Assembly: GCF_012910715.1 (NCBI RefSeq)
Contig: NZ_JABBHF010000009.1
Coordinates: 168,551-232,550 of the forward strand
Length of the DNA stretch: 64,000 nt
Origin: Flavivirga algicola
Lineage (GTDB): Bacteria > Bacteroidota > Bacteroidia > Flavobacteriales > Flavobacteriaceae
Direction: 5' to 3'
Part shown: positions 1 to 7,392 of the stretch, piece by piece
Layout of the letters: every line of letters starts with the position of its first letter
How positions within the stretch are numbered: position 1 is the stretch's first letter
Notes under the pieces: model-generated
The model's database searches: none
What the model saw: the letters and a program-made list of their open reading frames with translations, nothing else
What the model was told of the DNA's origin: nothing
Translations under genes and position numbers: made by a program

Positions 1-33
1 GTAAATAAGTTCATTTGGCAGGTCTTCTTAACT

Positions 34-276
34 TTAAATCAAATTCTTACGGTTTTCAAAATGCTTTAGAGCTGACATAACTTTTCTAGCATAATCCCTG
101 TCCAGTTCTTTAATATTTTCAGGTAGGTTTTTATATGGAACAAAATAACTTTCCCATCTTTCTATAGTTTCTATTGATAAAGATTCTCTTTTAATTAAGT
201 TTTTAGCCCAATTCGTCCATTGTATATGTTCCAATTCAGCTAAAATTTCTAATAACTCAGTTTTTTCCTTTTCCAT
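34..276 (-). CDS. small RyR-domain-like protein
   Basis: An 80-residue protein. The pattern LAELEHIQW near residues 12-20, followed by FVPYKNLP and KELDRDYARKV in the second half, resembles the RyR repeat known from ryanodine receptors and from small phage and bacterial proteins, although the usual central GW..G piece is missing. It is the last gene of the minus-strand ADP-ribose/RNA cluster, 100 bp downstream of the PurA-like gene. RyR domains in prokaryotes have been proposed to bind nucleotide-type ligands, so a sensor or adaptor role is possible, but that is inference. The ATG start sits in the only plausible position. There is no signal peptide or membrane segment. Confidence 0.55.
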   Translation of the reverse strand: MEKEKTELLEILAELEHIQWTNWAKNLIKRESLSIETIERWESYFVPYKNLPENIKELDRDYARKVMSALKHFENRKNLI

Positions 277-376
277 TAGCTTTAATTTCTATAATAATAT
301 TATTTATATTAGACTTATGGGTTTTTATAGTTTTTCTTTTTAATCCTTACAATCAATTTTTAAATGATGGTGACGT

Positions 377-1456
377 TTATATATTCAATACTTTAAAAGC
401 TTTCGATTCAGGGCTATAAGAACCATAAACTCTATTGAAATTATGGTTTAATTTTCCCCAATCAATCGAATCATCAAACTGATCCAAACAAGTAATCACA
501 ATATTATTCTTCTTTGATATGTTATAAATCTGATCTATTTTTTTTGCATGCAATAATAAATCAAGGTTCAATTTTCCCAGTCGTAAACCCTTCTGATACT
601 CGTTATAAACACATGTTTCTTCTTCATTATTTCTTAGCTCGATTTCTTCTTCATTAAACATCCAACCATTTCCATGTCTAGTTACATAGCATCTTGAAAC
701 ATAAAATGTCTCTATATTTTTGCCTTCTATTTGAAGTTTTTTACAAATTTCAATGGCATTTTTAGACGTTGTATTTGCATAAGTCACATTTGGAAATATT
801 CCATGATTCATGTCTAATAAAACACCTTGACTCCCTTCGAATATATAAGTATCATACTTTTTTAAGAATGAATAATCTTTTATCTTCCATTTTAGATTAT
901 TAATACATTTTAAAAAATAATCTACTTCATTTTGCAATTCGTCATTACCATATATTCCATAGTAATTGGCAATGCCTTTTAATCTTTCAATGAGCAATGA
1001 TTGGGGTGCCAATAAATCAATTGCGTATAGCTTATAGGGCCCTTCATTTCTTTTCATTGTTGCTCCAATGCCTTTACCACAACTTCCATGTTCCAAATTT
1101 TTAACATTCTTACGGTTGTACCAAACATCAAAAGGCGTTGCTACTTTGGCCAGGGGGTGAATATAAAGCTCTGTATTGCCATTTTTCTCCTCTAATTCTT
1201 TTTTTTCGTTGTACAGAAACGAAGGGTGTATTATGCAATGCTCGCTAAAATAAGAGGGGAGCCCCCTTAATGCTCCACTACAAAAACTAGCGTGCACATG
1301 TTTCTTATTGTCAAACAGGACGGTATGTGCCGCCTGGTGACCTCCAGAAAAGCGTACAACAATAGATTCAGGGTTTTGATCACACAGAAAATCGGTAGTA
1401 ATACCTTTGCCTTCATCACCAAACCCTAAACCTATAACAATTTTAGCTTTTTTCAT
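377..1456 (-). CDS. divergent adenylosuccinate synthetase-like protein (PurA/PurZ superfamily)
   Basis: A 359-residue member of the adenylosuccinate synthetase fold, about 70 residues shorter than housekeeping PurA. Retained are the N-terminal GDEGKG loop (catalytic Asp near residue 13), the GGHQAAHT motif with the catalytic His, and the central FEGSQGVLLD and HGIFPNVT motifs. Two regions diverge. The aspartate-binding arginine loop (GRRRRTGWLD in PurA) reads KGLRLGKLNLD, and the guanine-recognition TKLD motif reads TCLD, so both GTP and aspartate specificity are doubtful. It lies 3 bp downstream of the vWA gene in a cluster of NAD/ADP-ribose enzymes rather than purine genes. The family is clear, but the substrate is unknown. 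A housekeeping PurA is expected elsewhere in the genome. Confidence 0.75.
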   Translation of the reverse strand: MKKAKIVIGLGFGDEGKGITTDFLCDQNPESIVVRFSGGHQAAHTVLFDNKKHVHASFCSGALRGLPSYFSEHCIIHPSFLYNEKKELEEKNGNTELYIHPLAKVATPFDVWYNRKNVKNLEHGSCGKGIGATMKRNEGPYKLYAIDLLAPQSLLIERLKGIANYYGIYGNDELQNEVDYFLKCINNLKWKIKDYSFLKKYDTYIFEGSQGVLLDMNHGIFPNVTYANTTSKNAIEICKKLQIEGKNIETFYVSRCYVTRHGNGWMFNEEEIELRNNEEETCVYNEYQKGLRLGKLNLDLLLHAKKIDQIYNISKKNNIVITCLDQFDDSIDWGKLNHNFNRVYGSYSPESKAFKVLNI

Positions 1457-1459
1457 TCT

Positions 1460-2320
1460 TTACAACATATCAATGTCATCAAAGCCTGTTTCTGAAATAT
1501 CTGTTTTTACTCCCTTATTTGTTTCATACTTTTCGCATACTAAATTTTTTATAACTTCAGGTATTGTTTTATAGTCGCTTACAGAAATACAGTTATTCCC
1601 CAACAATTCTTTCCAGCCTTTTTCCGCTTCAACAGCTCTAGGAGAATGTGTAACGCTTACATGAAATACCTCGTACCTCTTTTTAGCTTCTTCCAACAAT
1701 TCTATATCGGAATATGTTTGCTGTCCAGCACCCATAATTTCTTTAATTGCAGAAGCAGGTAATGACTTCAAATTGGGTTCATCACCTATCGTAACTAATA
1801 CGCCTTTTTGCTTTCTTTTTTCGAAGGCATCTGTTCTTGTATGAAATGCTGCAAAATACCAAGCCAATAAATAGCTTTCCCCTGCATTTCCTCCGCCTCC
1901 AGATTCTATGTAAGTGCGGGTAAGCCACATATCCAATTCTTCATCTCCAGATTCAAACTGACCAACTTGTAGAGGGTATGCATCACATTCATGATCTCCA
2001 ATTCCCAAAAAAAGCAACGCAGTATCTGGAACACCATCTTGAATAATGCCTCCCATTAATTTTGGTAAACCATCTTTAATTAAATCATGTGGAATATGCC
2101 CCATACTTCCTGTTACATCTAAAGCCAAAATAACAGGAAATGAGTTAGGGTGTATTTCTGAATCCCTGGCTTCTCTATATTCAATGTTTTTAGGAACCAT
2201 TGAATTATGGGCTCTTCGTTCTTTATTTTGTGTGAAAATATCATTCACCGCTTTACTGGCATAACCTGCCTTTTTTGCTCTTAAAAATCTATGATCTATA
2301 TTATATTTTGCTCCTCCCAT
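1460..2320 (-). CDS. von Willebrand factor A-like domain protein
   Basis: A 286-residue cytoplasmic protein. After a basic N-terminal stretch of about 60 residues, a vWA core begins with VILALDVTGSMG. D68, T70 and S72 form a MIDAS-type metal site (a DxTxS variant of DxSxS). Later elements typical of the fold are the GGGGNAGES loop near residues 137-145 and the VTIGDEPN segment near residue 175. No signal peptide or membrane span is visible. It is spaced 2 bp from the upstream coiled protein and 3 bp from the downstream PurA-like gene, so the three are almost certainly cotranscribed. vWA proteins commonly act as metal-dependent scaffolds or partners of AAA ATPases, but no ATPase is seen here and the partner is unknown. 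Confidence 0.7.
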   Translation of the reverse strand: MGGAKYNIDHRFLRAKKAGYASKAVNDIFTQNKERRAHNSMVPKNIEYREARDSEIHPNSFPVILALDVTGSMGHIPHDLIKDGLPKLMGGIIQDGVPDTALLFLGIGDHECDAYPLQVGQFESGDEELDMWLTRTYIESGGGGNAGESYLLAWYFAAFHTRTDAFEKRKQKGVLVTIGDEPNLKSLPASAIKEIMGAGQQTYSDIELLEEAKKRYEVFHVSVTHSPRAVEAEKGWKELLGNNCISVSDYKTIPEVIKNLVCEKYETNKGVKTDISETGFDDIDML

Positions 2321-2322
2321 AA

Positions 2323-2658
2323 TTAGTATTTTTTTCCAAATAAATATTCATATCTGTTTTTAGTAATTTCAAACTGTATTTTTAAGTTTCTTATTTTTAA
2401 AGATATCTCTATATCTTTTTCAACAAAACTATCTGGGTTAAAATCGGCAAAAGTCAAGCTGTTTTTATCTAAAGGACTTATATCTATTGCACTTTCCTGC
2501 TCCCTACTTAAACGTTTAATTTTAAGCTCTATATCTTCTATTCTTCGTCTATAAATTAACTCAGAATCTTCTGCTATGACCTTAGCCCTGTCTTCTCTAA
2601 TTTGATCGTTGTTCCTTCTTAAAGCATCAACAAATCGCGGTTTTAAATCTTCACTCAT
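2323..2658 (-). CDS. hypothetical coiled-coil protein
   Basis: A 111-residue protein that I do not recognise. It is rich in Arg, Lys, Glu and Ile, with two probable helical or coiled segments (about residues 10-55 and 78-105) separated by a Pro/Asp/Ser-rich stretch. It has no signal peptide, no membrane span and no cysteine clusters. It is the first gene of the coiled/vWA/PurA-like set, ending 2 bp before the vWA start. Such a small helical protein next to a vWA protein may be its binding partner, which is inference only. Confidence 0.6.
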   Translation of the reverse strand: MSEDLKPRFVDALRRNNDQIREDRAKVIAEDSELIYRRRIEDIELKIKRLSREQESAIDISPLDKNSLTFADFNPDSFVEKDIEISLKIRNLKIQFEITKNRYEYLFGKKY

Positions 2659-2786
2659 TTTTATTTGTTTTTATTTATCATTGGGGTTTTATATAAACAC
2701 TCGTAGAAGTGCAATATTATAACTTAAGGTAAAATTATGTAAACATTTATTATTATTTGTCATTCTTATCCTTCATTTTATTAATA

Positions 2787-2880
2787 AAGTGGTTTAAATT
2801 TTTTCAATTTGCTATAAAAAGCCTTCATTCAGACCCAAAACGACTTATTTTCGCTTAAATCCTAAAAGTTTAAACCACTT
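2787..2880 (+). repeat. interspersed palindromic repeat, copy A
   Basis: The 341-bp gap between kptA and the coiled-protein gene holds a 94-bp element with perfect 12-bp inverted ends: AAGTGGTTTAAA at 2787-2798 and TTTAAACCACTT at 2869-2880. Inside are TTTTTTCAATTTGCTA after the left end and TTTTCGCTTAA before the right end. A longer copy with the same internal words and orientation occurs at 38661-38819. It looks like a non-coding, MITE- or REP-like genomic repeat. The rest of the gap shows no further gene. Confidence 0.7.
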
Positions 2881-2999
2881 CAACAAGGTCCATTCGTCTA
2901 ATAAATACATTATTCATACAAAACTTAATTCTCATTTCATTTAAAAGGTTATATCTATTTTTAATATGTTGCCACTCTTACTCCTTTCATTTAAGTGAA

Positions 3000-3542
3000 T
3001 CAAAAATCAATGAATTCAAATGGTACTGTATCTGTAAGCCAAACACCATTATTAGATATAAAGAATTGATGGCCATTATTGTACATATCTAAAGCTCTAA
3101 TGCTTAATATTACTGGTTTTCCTCTTCTAGAGCCTACTTTTATTGCTGTATCTCTATCCTTACTTAAATGCACATGCTGTCTGTTCATTTTTTTTAATCC
3201 CTGCGACTTTATTTTTGGGATAAACTTTGGCACTGTACCATGGTATAAAAACCGGGGAGGTATTTGAGCCTCCAGGTTTAGATCAACCGTTTTTAATGAA
3301 TGCCCTTGGTTTGCTCTAATTTTAGTTTTATCGGCATTAAACGAGAATCGTTGTTTATCATTTGTAATAACGACCTCGTTTAATTCTTCAAGTGTAAATT
3401 GTAATTTCGATTTTTCTAAAATATCATTTACTAAAGCCCAGCCATTTTCATCCAATGTGAGTCCTATCTTCTCTGGCTGATGTCGGAGTATTAAGCTTAA
3501 AAACTTGCTGATTTGTTTTTTATGTTGTTCTGTCATCTCCAT
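3000..3542 (-). CDS. kptA: RNA 2'-phosphotransferase (Tpt1/KptA family)
   Basis: A 180-residue protein of normal length for the family. KptA transfers an internal RNA 2'-phosphate to NAD+, giving repaired RNA, nicotinamide and ADP-ribose 1'',2''-cyclic phosphate. The expected Arg-His-Arg-Arg set is visible: R20 and H21 in LILRHQPE, R76 in IRANQGHS, and R121 in LKKMNRQHVHLS. The YHGT motif is at residues 100-103. It is the last gene of the six-gene prs-like operon, with its start 2 bp from the end of the ADP-ribosylglycohydrolase gene. Its neighbours look suited to processing its NAD-derived by-product. A second in-frame ATG at codon 3 is equally possible as start. Confidence 0.93.
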   Translation of the reverse strand: MEMTEQHKKQISKFLSLILRHQPEKIGLTLDENGWALVNDILEKSKLQFTLEELNEVVITNDKQRFSFNADKTKIRANQGHSLKTVDLNLEAQIPPRFLYHGTVPKFIPKIKSQGLKKMNRQHVHLSKDRDTAIKVGSRRGKPVILSIRALDMYNNGHQFFISNNGVWLTDTVPFEFIDF

Positions 3543-3544
3543 GC

Positions 3545-4516
3545 TTAGTCAATATTATATTTTATTGATAATTCATCACATAGCTTTTCTATATCTTCTC
3601 TTCTGGACAACACATGTACCCAATTATCAGGAATAGCATTATATCCATATAACAAACCTGCCAAACCTCCTGTTATTGCAGCTGTGGTATCTGTATCTTT
3701 TCCTAAATTAACTGCTTTCAAAACAGATTCTTTATAGTTCTCTGAAGTCAAAATACACCATAAGCTAGCCTCTAAACTATCTAAAACATATCCGCCAGCG
3801 TTAATACCACCTTCATCTAACTCATGCAAAACCTGGAGTTGATAATCTCCAACTCGATTTTCTAATATTTTATGGAACTTATCCATTTCATTCTGAGAAC
3901 AAATAGGATTATTGTTCAAAAAACGATTTACTCCAATCTGCATTTCTTTGTAAGCGTCCCATTTAGCTTTACCATTCAAAAGGTTAAGAGCATATTCTAA
4001 GTAGATAAAGCATGCTAATACCGATCTAATATGTGCGTGGGTAATTGATGAAACATCTTTAATTATATCGAATCGTTTTTCTATTTTAAAATCTTTAATA
4101 TAAAATATCAATGGCAAAATTCGCATCAAAGAACCGTTACCATTATCCATTTCTGAACGACCTCCTGCAAGTATTGGTTTTGTTCCTGTCTCTATGGAGT
4201 GAATTGCTTGATTCGTTGAAATCCCAATATCAAATACGCTCCCGTGTGGTGTCCAAATTTCCTCATTTCTCCATTGTACAAACTTTTGTCCTATGTCATT
4301 AATATCATATCTCCTGCATAAGCTTTCAGCCAAACAAAATGCTAACGAACTGTCATCGCTCCATGTTCCTAACGGTTGTGCATGTGTTCCATACTCTAAC
4401 ATACCTGTAACAGGAAAGCGTTTTAAATAATCCCTATCTTTAAATTCAACAGGCACTCCTAAGGCATCGCCTACCGCTAATCCAAATAACGCCGAGTTTA
4501 TTTTATTTTTTCTCAT
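3545..4516 (-). CDS. ADP-ribosylglycohydrolase family protein (DraG/ARH)
   Basis: A 323-residue all-helical ADP-ribosylglycohydrolase. These enzymes remove ADP-ribose from proteins, nucleic acids or small adducts using two Mg2+ ions. Metal-site motifs are present: GLAVGDALG at residues 12-20, GTWSDDSS with D54 and D55, and LGKDTDTTAAITGG with D274 and D276. No fusion partner or signal peptide is seen. It lies between the macro-domain gene (8 bp) and kptA (2 bp) in one operon. A role in cleaving ADP-ribosyl products generated by or alongside KptA or DUF4291 is inferred. The substrate cannot be read from the sequence. Confidence 0.93.
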   Translation of the reverse strand: MRKNKINSALFGLAVGDALGVPVEFKDRDYLKRFPVTGMLEYGTHAQPLGTWSDDSSLAFCLAESLCRRYDINDIGQKFVQWRNEEIWTPHGSVFDIGISTNQAIHSIETGTKPILAGGRSEMDNGNGSLMRILPLIFYIKDFKIEKRFDIIKDVSSITHAHIRSVLACFIYLEYALNLLNGKAKWDAYKEMQIGVNRFLNNNPICSQNEMDKFHKILENRVGDYQLQVLHELDEGGINAGGYVLDSLEASLWCILTSENYKESVLKAVNLGKDTDTTAAITGGLAGLLYGYNAIPDNWVHVLSRREDIEKLCDELSIKYNID

Positions 4517-4524
4517 TTTTCTTT

Positions 4525-4995
4525 TTACTCGAAATCATAAACCACTGTTTTGATCCCTTTATTGACTAAATTATATAATAAAATAGGTTCTATTTTCTGC
4601 CATTTTCCTCCTGCTAAACCACAACCAATTCTTGGCATGTGTACCGAAGCTCCTAAATCTTTTGCTTTTTTTAAAACTTCTTTTATGCCCGTTTCAACAG
4701 CTTCATATCTAATTGGTGGATTACCTCGTTCATCCTTTTTTATTTTATGTTGTCCTATTATATTGGCCACCCATAAATCATTTTCAACTTGTACAAATTG
4801 TACGTTGCCTAATTCAAAATTATTTTGTGATTTATGCCATGCTCTATAAGAAGCTTCAGGCAGTGACCACCTGCTAGAAATAGCCATTACAAACCCCTTT
4901 CCCCATCCTCCAATATCATTACAGATATGGACTATGATTTTATTACCATCGCAATTGGGTTGGGTTGCGTCTCCTTTTATATATTTTATTTCCAT
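4525..4995 (-). CDS. macro domain protein, Poa1p/ALC1-like
   Basis: A single macro domain of 156 residues. It starts with YIKGDAT. The ligand loop HICNDIGGWGKGF near residues 23-35 resembles the CN.NG.WG.G loop of yeast Poa1p-type macro domains rather than the NAAN..GGGG loop of MacroD enzymes. The second loop PRIGCGLAGGKW is at about 120-131. Poa1p removes the 1''-phosphate from ADP-ribose-1''-phosphate, the compound derived from the Tpt1/KptA reaction, and related TARG1-type proteins remove ADP-ribose from carboxylates or DNA. Placement two genes from kptA favours the first role. The gene is 4 bp downstream of the MBL gene. The assignment to subfamily is by eye. Confidence 0.85.
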   Translation of the reverse strand: MEIKYIKGDATQPNCDGNKIIVHICNDIGGWGKGFVMAISSRWSLPEASYRAWHKSQNNFELGNVQFVQVENDLWVANIIGQHKIKKDERGNPPIRYEAVETGIKEVLKKAKDLGASVHMPRIGCGLAGGKWQKIEPILLYNLVNKGIKTVVYDFE

Positions 4996-4999
4996 AATT

Positions 5000-5866
5000 C
5001 TAATTCACAGTATTAGTATTCAATATATCTTTTACGCAGGCTCCAACAGGAATTCTATATACCGGTATTTTTATGTTATAGAGTTTTATTAAACGTTTGA
5101 TTTCACTATCTATTTCTGTTTGGTCATATCTTGAAGAGAAGTGACCAAGTATTAATTTTTGAACATGTATTTGAGACACCATTTCCATTACTTCTTCTAA
5201 AGAACTATGTTTGTTTTTATTTGCCTTTAAGTTAACCTCATCCTTTCTTAAAAATGTGGCTTCATGTACTAACACCTCACAATTATCGTAAACAGAAATA
5301 TCATAAATTGGCGTGTCTCCTGAATATGTCAAAATATTATTTCTTTTTATTTCCCTAATAAAACTATCTCCCTTATTCTTTTTTAAGTGTATAAGTTCAT
5401 TTGGTGAAAGCCTTAGGAATTCTGCTTTTAACTTGTTTTTTTCTTCATAAACTTTATATGATAAGCTTTTTATAGCTCCTTTAACATCAATATGTTTGTT
5501 TTCAATAGCCTTAACTATAATATTTCGTTTTGTTTTTATCTCTGTTTCGTTTTTAAGTGCGACCCATTTTGTTCCTTTTTGATGCGGATCAAAGTCTTCG
5601 AAAAACGATTGTAAAAATTTAAACGATCCCGCATCCTTTGGGAAATAAATAGTTGGTTTTAAATATCCAAATAACTGATTATATTGTAAAAGACCTGTTA
5701 AATGATCTCGATCTGCATGAGAAATAAAAACATGTTTTATTTTACCACTTTTTCCAAGTAAATTAGCTGTTAAGCCATCACCTGCATCAAATAAAACACC
5801 TAATTCCTCTATAGCATACCAAGTAGAAAATAATGCGGTTGAATAACCGTGTATCGTTAAATTCAT
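5000..5866 (-). CDS. metallo-beta-lactamase fold protein, RNase Z-like
   Basis: A 288-residue MBL-fold hydrolase with the layout of the tRNase Z branch: an LFDAGDG strand, the metal motif SHADRDHL near residues 50-57, a His in ENKHID, YSGDTP with the bridging Asp, the LVHEATF signature typical of RNase Z, and GHFSSRY with the last metal His. The first motif reads HxDxDH rather than the canonical HxHxDH, which would alter the metal site. It overlaps the DUF4291 gene by 4 bp and precedes the macro gene by 4 bp. In this context RNA 3'-end or cyclic-phosphate processing is plausible, and hydrolysis of a nucleotide cyclic phosphate is an alternative. Confidence 0.8.
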   Translation of the reverse strand: MNLTIHGYSTALFSTWYAIEELGVLFDAGDGLTANLLGKSGKIKHVFISHADRDHLTGLLQYNQLFGYLKPTIYFPKDAGSFKFLQSFFEDFDPHQKGTKWVALKNETEIKTKRNIIVKAIENKHIDVKGAIKSLSYKVYEEKNKLKAEFLRLSPNELIHLKKNKGDSFIREIKRNNILTYSGDTPIYDISVYDNCEVLVHEATFLRKDEVNLKANKNKHSSLEEVMEMVSQIHVQKLILGHFSSRYDQTEIDSEIKRLIKLYNIKIPVYRIPVGACVKDILNTNTVN

Positions 5867-6495
5867 AATACTATTTTTAATTTTTCACACACCTGAATAC
5901 TACTCGGTATATATGGCTTTTCTTCGGGTATAAGTAATTTATCCAAATCTTTCTTCAAAACATATTGATATTGATCACTGACAAAACTGGAAATATCATG
6001 TATTTCTAAGATATCATCTTTTGAAAATCTCTTAATCTCCTCATTTCTAATACCAATTTGTATGGCTCTTCTTTCTTGTTTTGCTCCATAGGGGTCATGG
6101 TCTGGATCCCATTGTAAGCGGATATTAGAGGTTTTCACAGCTTCCTCCCATTCCTTTCTATTACCATATATGCTATTTTGAAAACTAGAATGAACAGCTG
6201 CATCTAAATAACGTTCAAAAGCTTCTCGCTTTAAATGAATAGCCAAAACAACTTCCTGACCTTCCTTAGTTCCCCAACCATTTCGATACATCATCCATAA
6301 AAAATTAGGTTTAACCCATGTCATTCGATTCAAGCTAAAATTACCTCCAAAATATTGATGCTTTACAGCAAAATATCCTATCTCTGGTCTGTATGATTGA
6401 TACACTATTATTTGGTCATCATTATATTGAGCCATAATATGATGCCCTTTATAAGGCCACTCTTTAATTTGTTCTTTATATAATTTTAGTTTCAT
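5863..6495 (-). CDS. DUF4291 family protein
   Basis: A 210-residue protein matching the DUF4291 pattern: QIIVYQSYRP near residues 28-37, RMTWVKPNFLWMMYRNGW near 57-74, then LAIHLKREAFE, and a later WDPDHDP with RAIQIGIR. The family is widespread and has no function that I know to be established. The conserved Arg, Trp and His residues and recurrent association with nucleotide-processing genes suggest an enzyme. It overlaps the prs-like gene by 20 bp and the MBL gene by 4 bp, so translation is probably coupled. No signal peptide or membrane span is present. A link to ADP-ribose chemistry rests only on neighbours. Confidence 0.85.
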   Translation of the reverse strand: MKLKLYKEQIKEWPYKGHHIMAQYNDDQIIVYQSYRPEIGYFAVKHQYFGGNFSLNRMTWVKPNFLWMMYRNGWGTKEGQEVVLAIHLKREAFERYLDAAVHSSFQNSIYGNRKEWEEAVKTSNIRLQWDPDHDPYGAKQERRAIQIGIRNEEIKRFSKDDILEIHDISSFVSDQYQYVLKKDLDKLLIPEEKPYIPSSIQVCEKLKIVL

Positions 6496-7330
6496 TTTTT
6501 TCTTTTAATTGAACTTGAATGAAGCCTTCAGTATGTTCTATACTCCTAAACGAATCCGTACAATATATCTTATCAAAATACTTACTAAGCTCCGTTAATC
6601 CCTTGCTAAAAATACCGTGACTAACGGCTAGGTATAATTTCCCTGCATTCTTATTTTTAAGCTCATTTGCCAAACCCATAAAAGTGCCTCCTCCGTCACA
6701 TATATCATCAACTATTAAACAGGGTTTTCCTTTTAAATCGTCGACATATACTTTAAAATCTGATATCTGTCCTGTTTTTACGTCTCTTGATTTTGAGCAT
6801 TCTACAACATCGATACCCCCTAATGCACTGGATAATTTGTAAATCTTCTTTAAAGCGCCTCCATCTGGCGAAATAAGAATGATCTCTTCATTTATATCTT
6901 CAATCACTTCTTTAATAAAGTTATGATTGGAAATCACCTTGCTATTATTCAAAAGAGCAGGGGTTACTTCGGAATGTGGATCATAAACCGTTACACTGTT
7001 CAAATTCAAAGCATTTAATATTTCGGCATACACTTTTACAGATAACGGTTCTCCTGATACCATAACCCGATCCTGTCTGGCGGCAGGGAAATAAGGAACA
7101 AACACATCTATATTTTTAATCCCCATTCTCTGCAATGCATCGATAGCTAATAACAATAATCCAAAATCATCAAAAGACTGTACCCTATGGGTTACCATTA
7201 CATTTTGACCTTCGTTTATTGGTGTTAAAATTTTGATATGTGGTTCGCCTCCTGAAAACGTGAAACTTTCATAATCAATAGTTTTTTCCTTGCTGAAAGG
7301 GTTGAAATTAAGGTCTAGGTTCAAGATCAT
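6476..7330 (-). CDS. ribose-phosphate pyrophosphokinase-like protein (Prs paralogue)
   Basis: A 284-residue protein, about 30 shorter than housekeeping Prs. It keeps two phosphoribosyl domains, the ATP-binding ARQDR at residues 84-88, YDPHSE at 116-121 in place of the Prs DLH motif, a flexible-loop KSRDVKTGQ at 180-188, and the PRPP loop CLIVDDICDGGGTF at 204-217. Canonical Prs makes PRPP from ribose-5-phosphate and ATP. The KxRDxxTG loop resembles my recollection of Prs-like proteins linked to NAD salvage, some of which pyrophosphorylate ADP-ribose instead. It is the first gene of the operon below a NrtR-type operator. Which ribose substrate it uses is open. Confidence 0.85.
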   Translation of the reverse strand: MILNLDLNFNPFSKEKTIDYESFTFSGGEPHIKILTPINEGQNVMVTHRVQSFDDFGLLLLAIDALQRMGIKNIDVFVPYFPAARQDRVMVSGEPLSVKVYAEILNALNLNSVTVYDPHSEVTPALLNNSKVISNHNFIKEVIEDINEEIILISPDGGALKKIYKLSSALGGIDVVECSKSRDVKTGQISDFKVYVDDLKGKPCLIVDDICDGGGTFMGLANELKNKNAGKLYLAVSHGIFSKGLTELSKYFDKIYCTDSFRSIEHTEGFIQVQLKEKNETKII

Positions 7331-7332
7331 AT

Positions 7333-7379
7333 TGCGTTTATTTTACGCAAATGTAAGAAGAGAAAACGATATAACAAAA
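7333..7379 (-). promoter_or_regulatory. prs-like operon promoter with NrtR-type operator
   Basis: On the minus strand a TACATTTG -7 element (7348-7355) follows a TTTTG -33-type element (7375-7379) with a 19-bp gap, fitting the Bacteroidota consensus. A 19-bp operator-like sequence occupies 7333-7351. It contains a perfect 6-bp inverted repeat, TTGCGT at 7332-7337 and ACGCAA at 7345-7350, with a 7-bp spacer. It overlaps the last four bases of the -7 element and matches the nrtR upstream site at 15 of 19 positions. Repression by the adjacent NrtR is inferred. Confidence 0.65.
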
Positions 7380-7392
7380 TTTTGTGTAATAT

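Noticed and set aside
377..1456. Calling this gene housekeeping purA
   Set aside because: It is about 70 residues short and lacks the normal aspartate and guanine recognition motifs.
377..1456. A phage-type PurZ (2-aminoadenine) system
   Set aside because: No DpoZ polymerase, DatZ or other Z-genome genes are nearby, so only a loose structural parallel is claimed.
2046..2264. Plus-strand open frame opposite the vWA gene
   Set aside because: It is antisense to a well-supported coding region, has no family signature and no promoter; it is a shadow frame.
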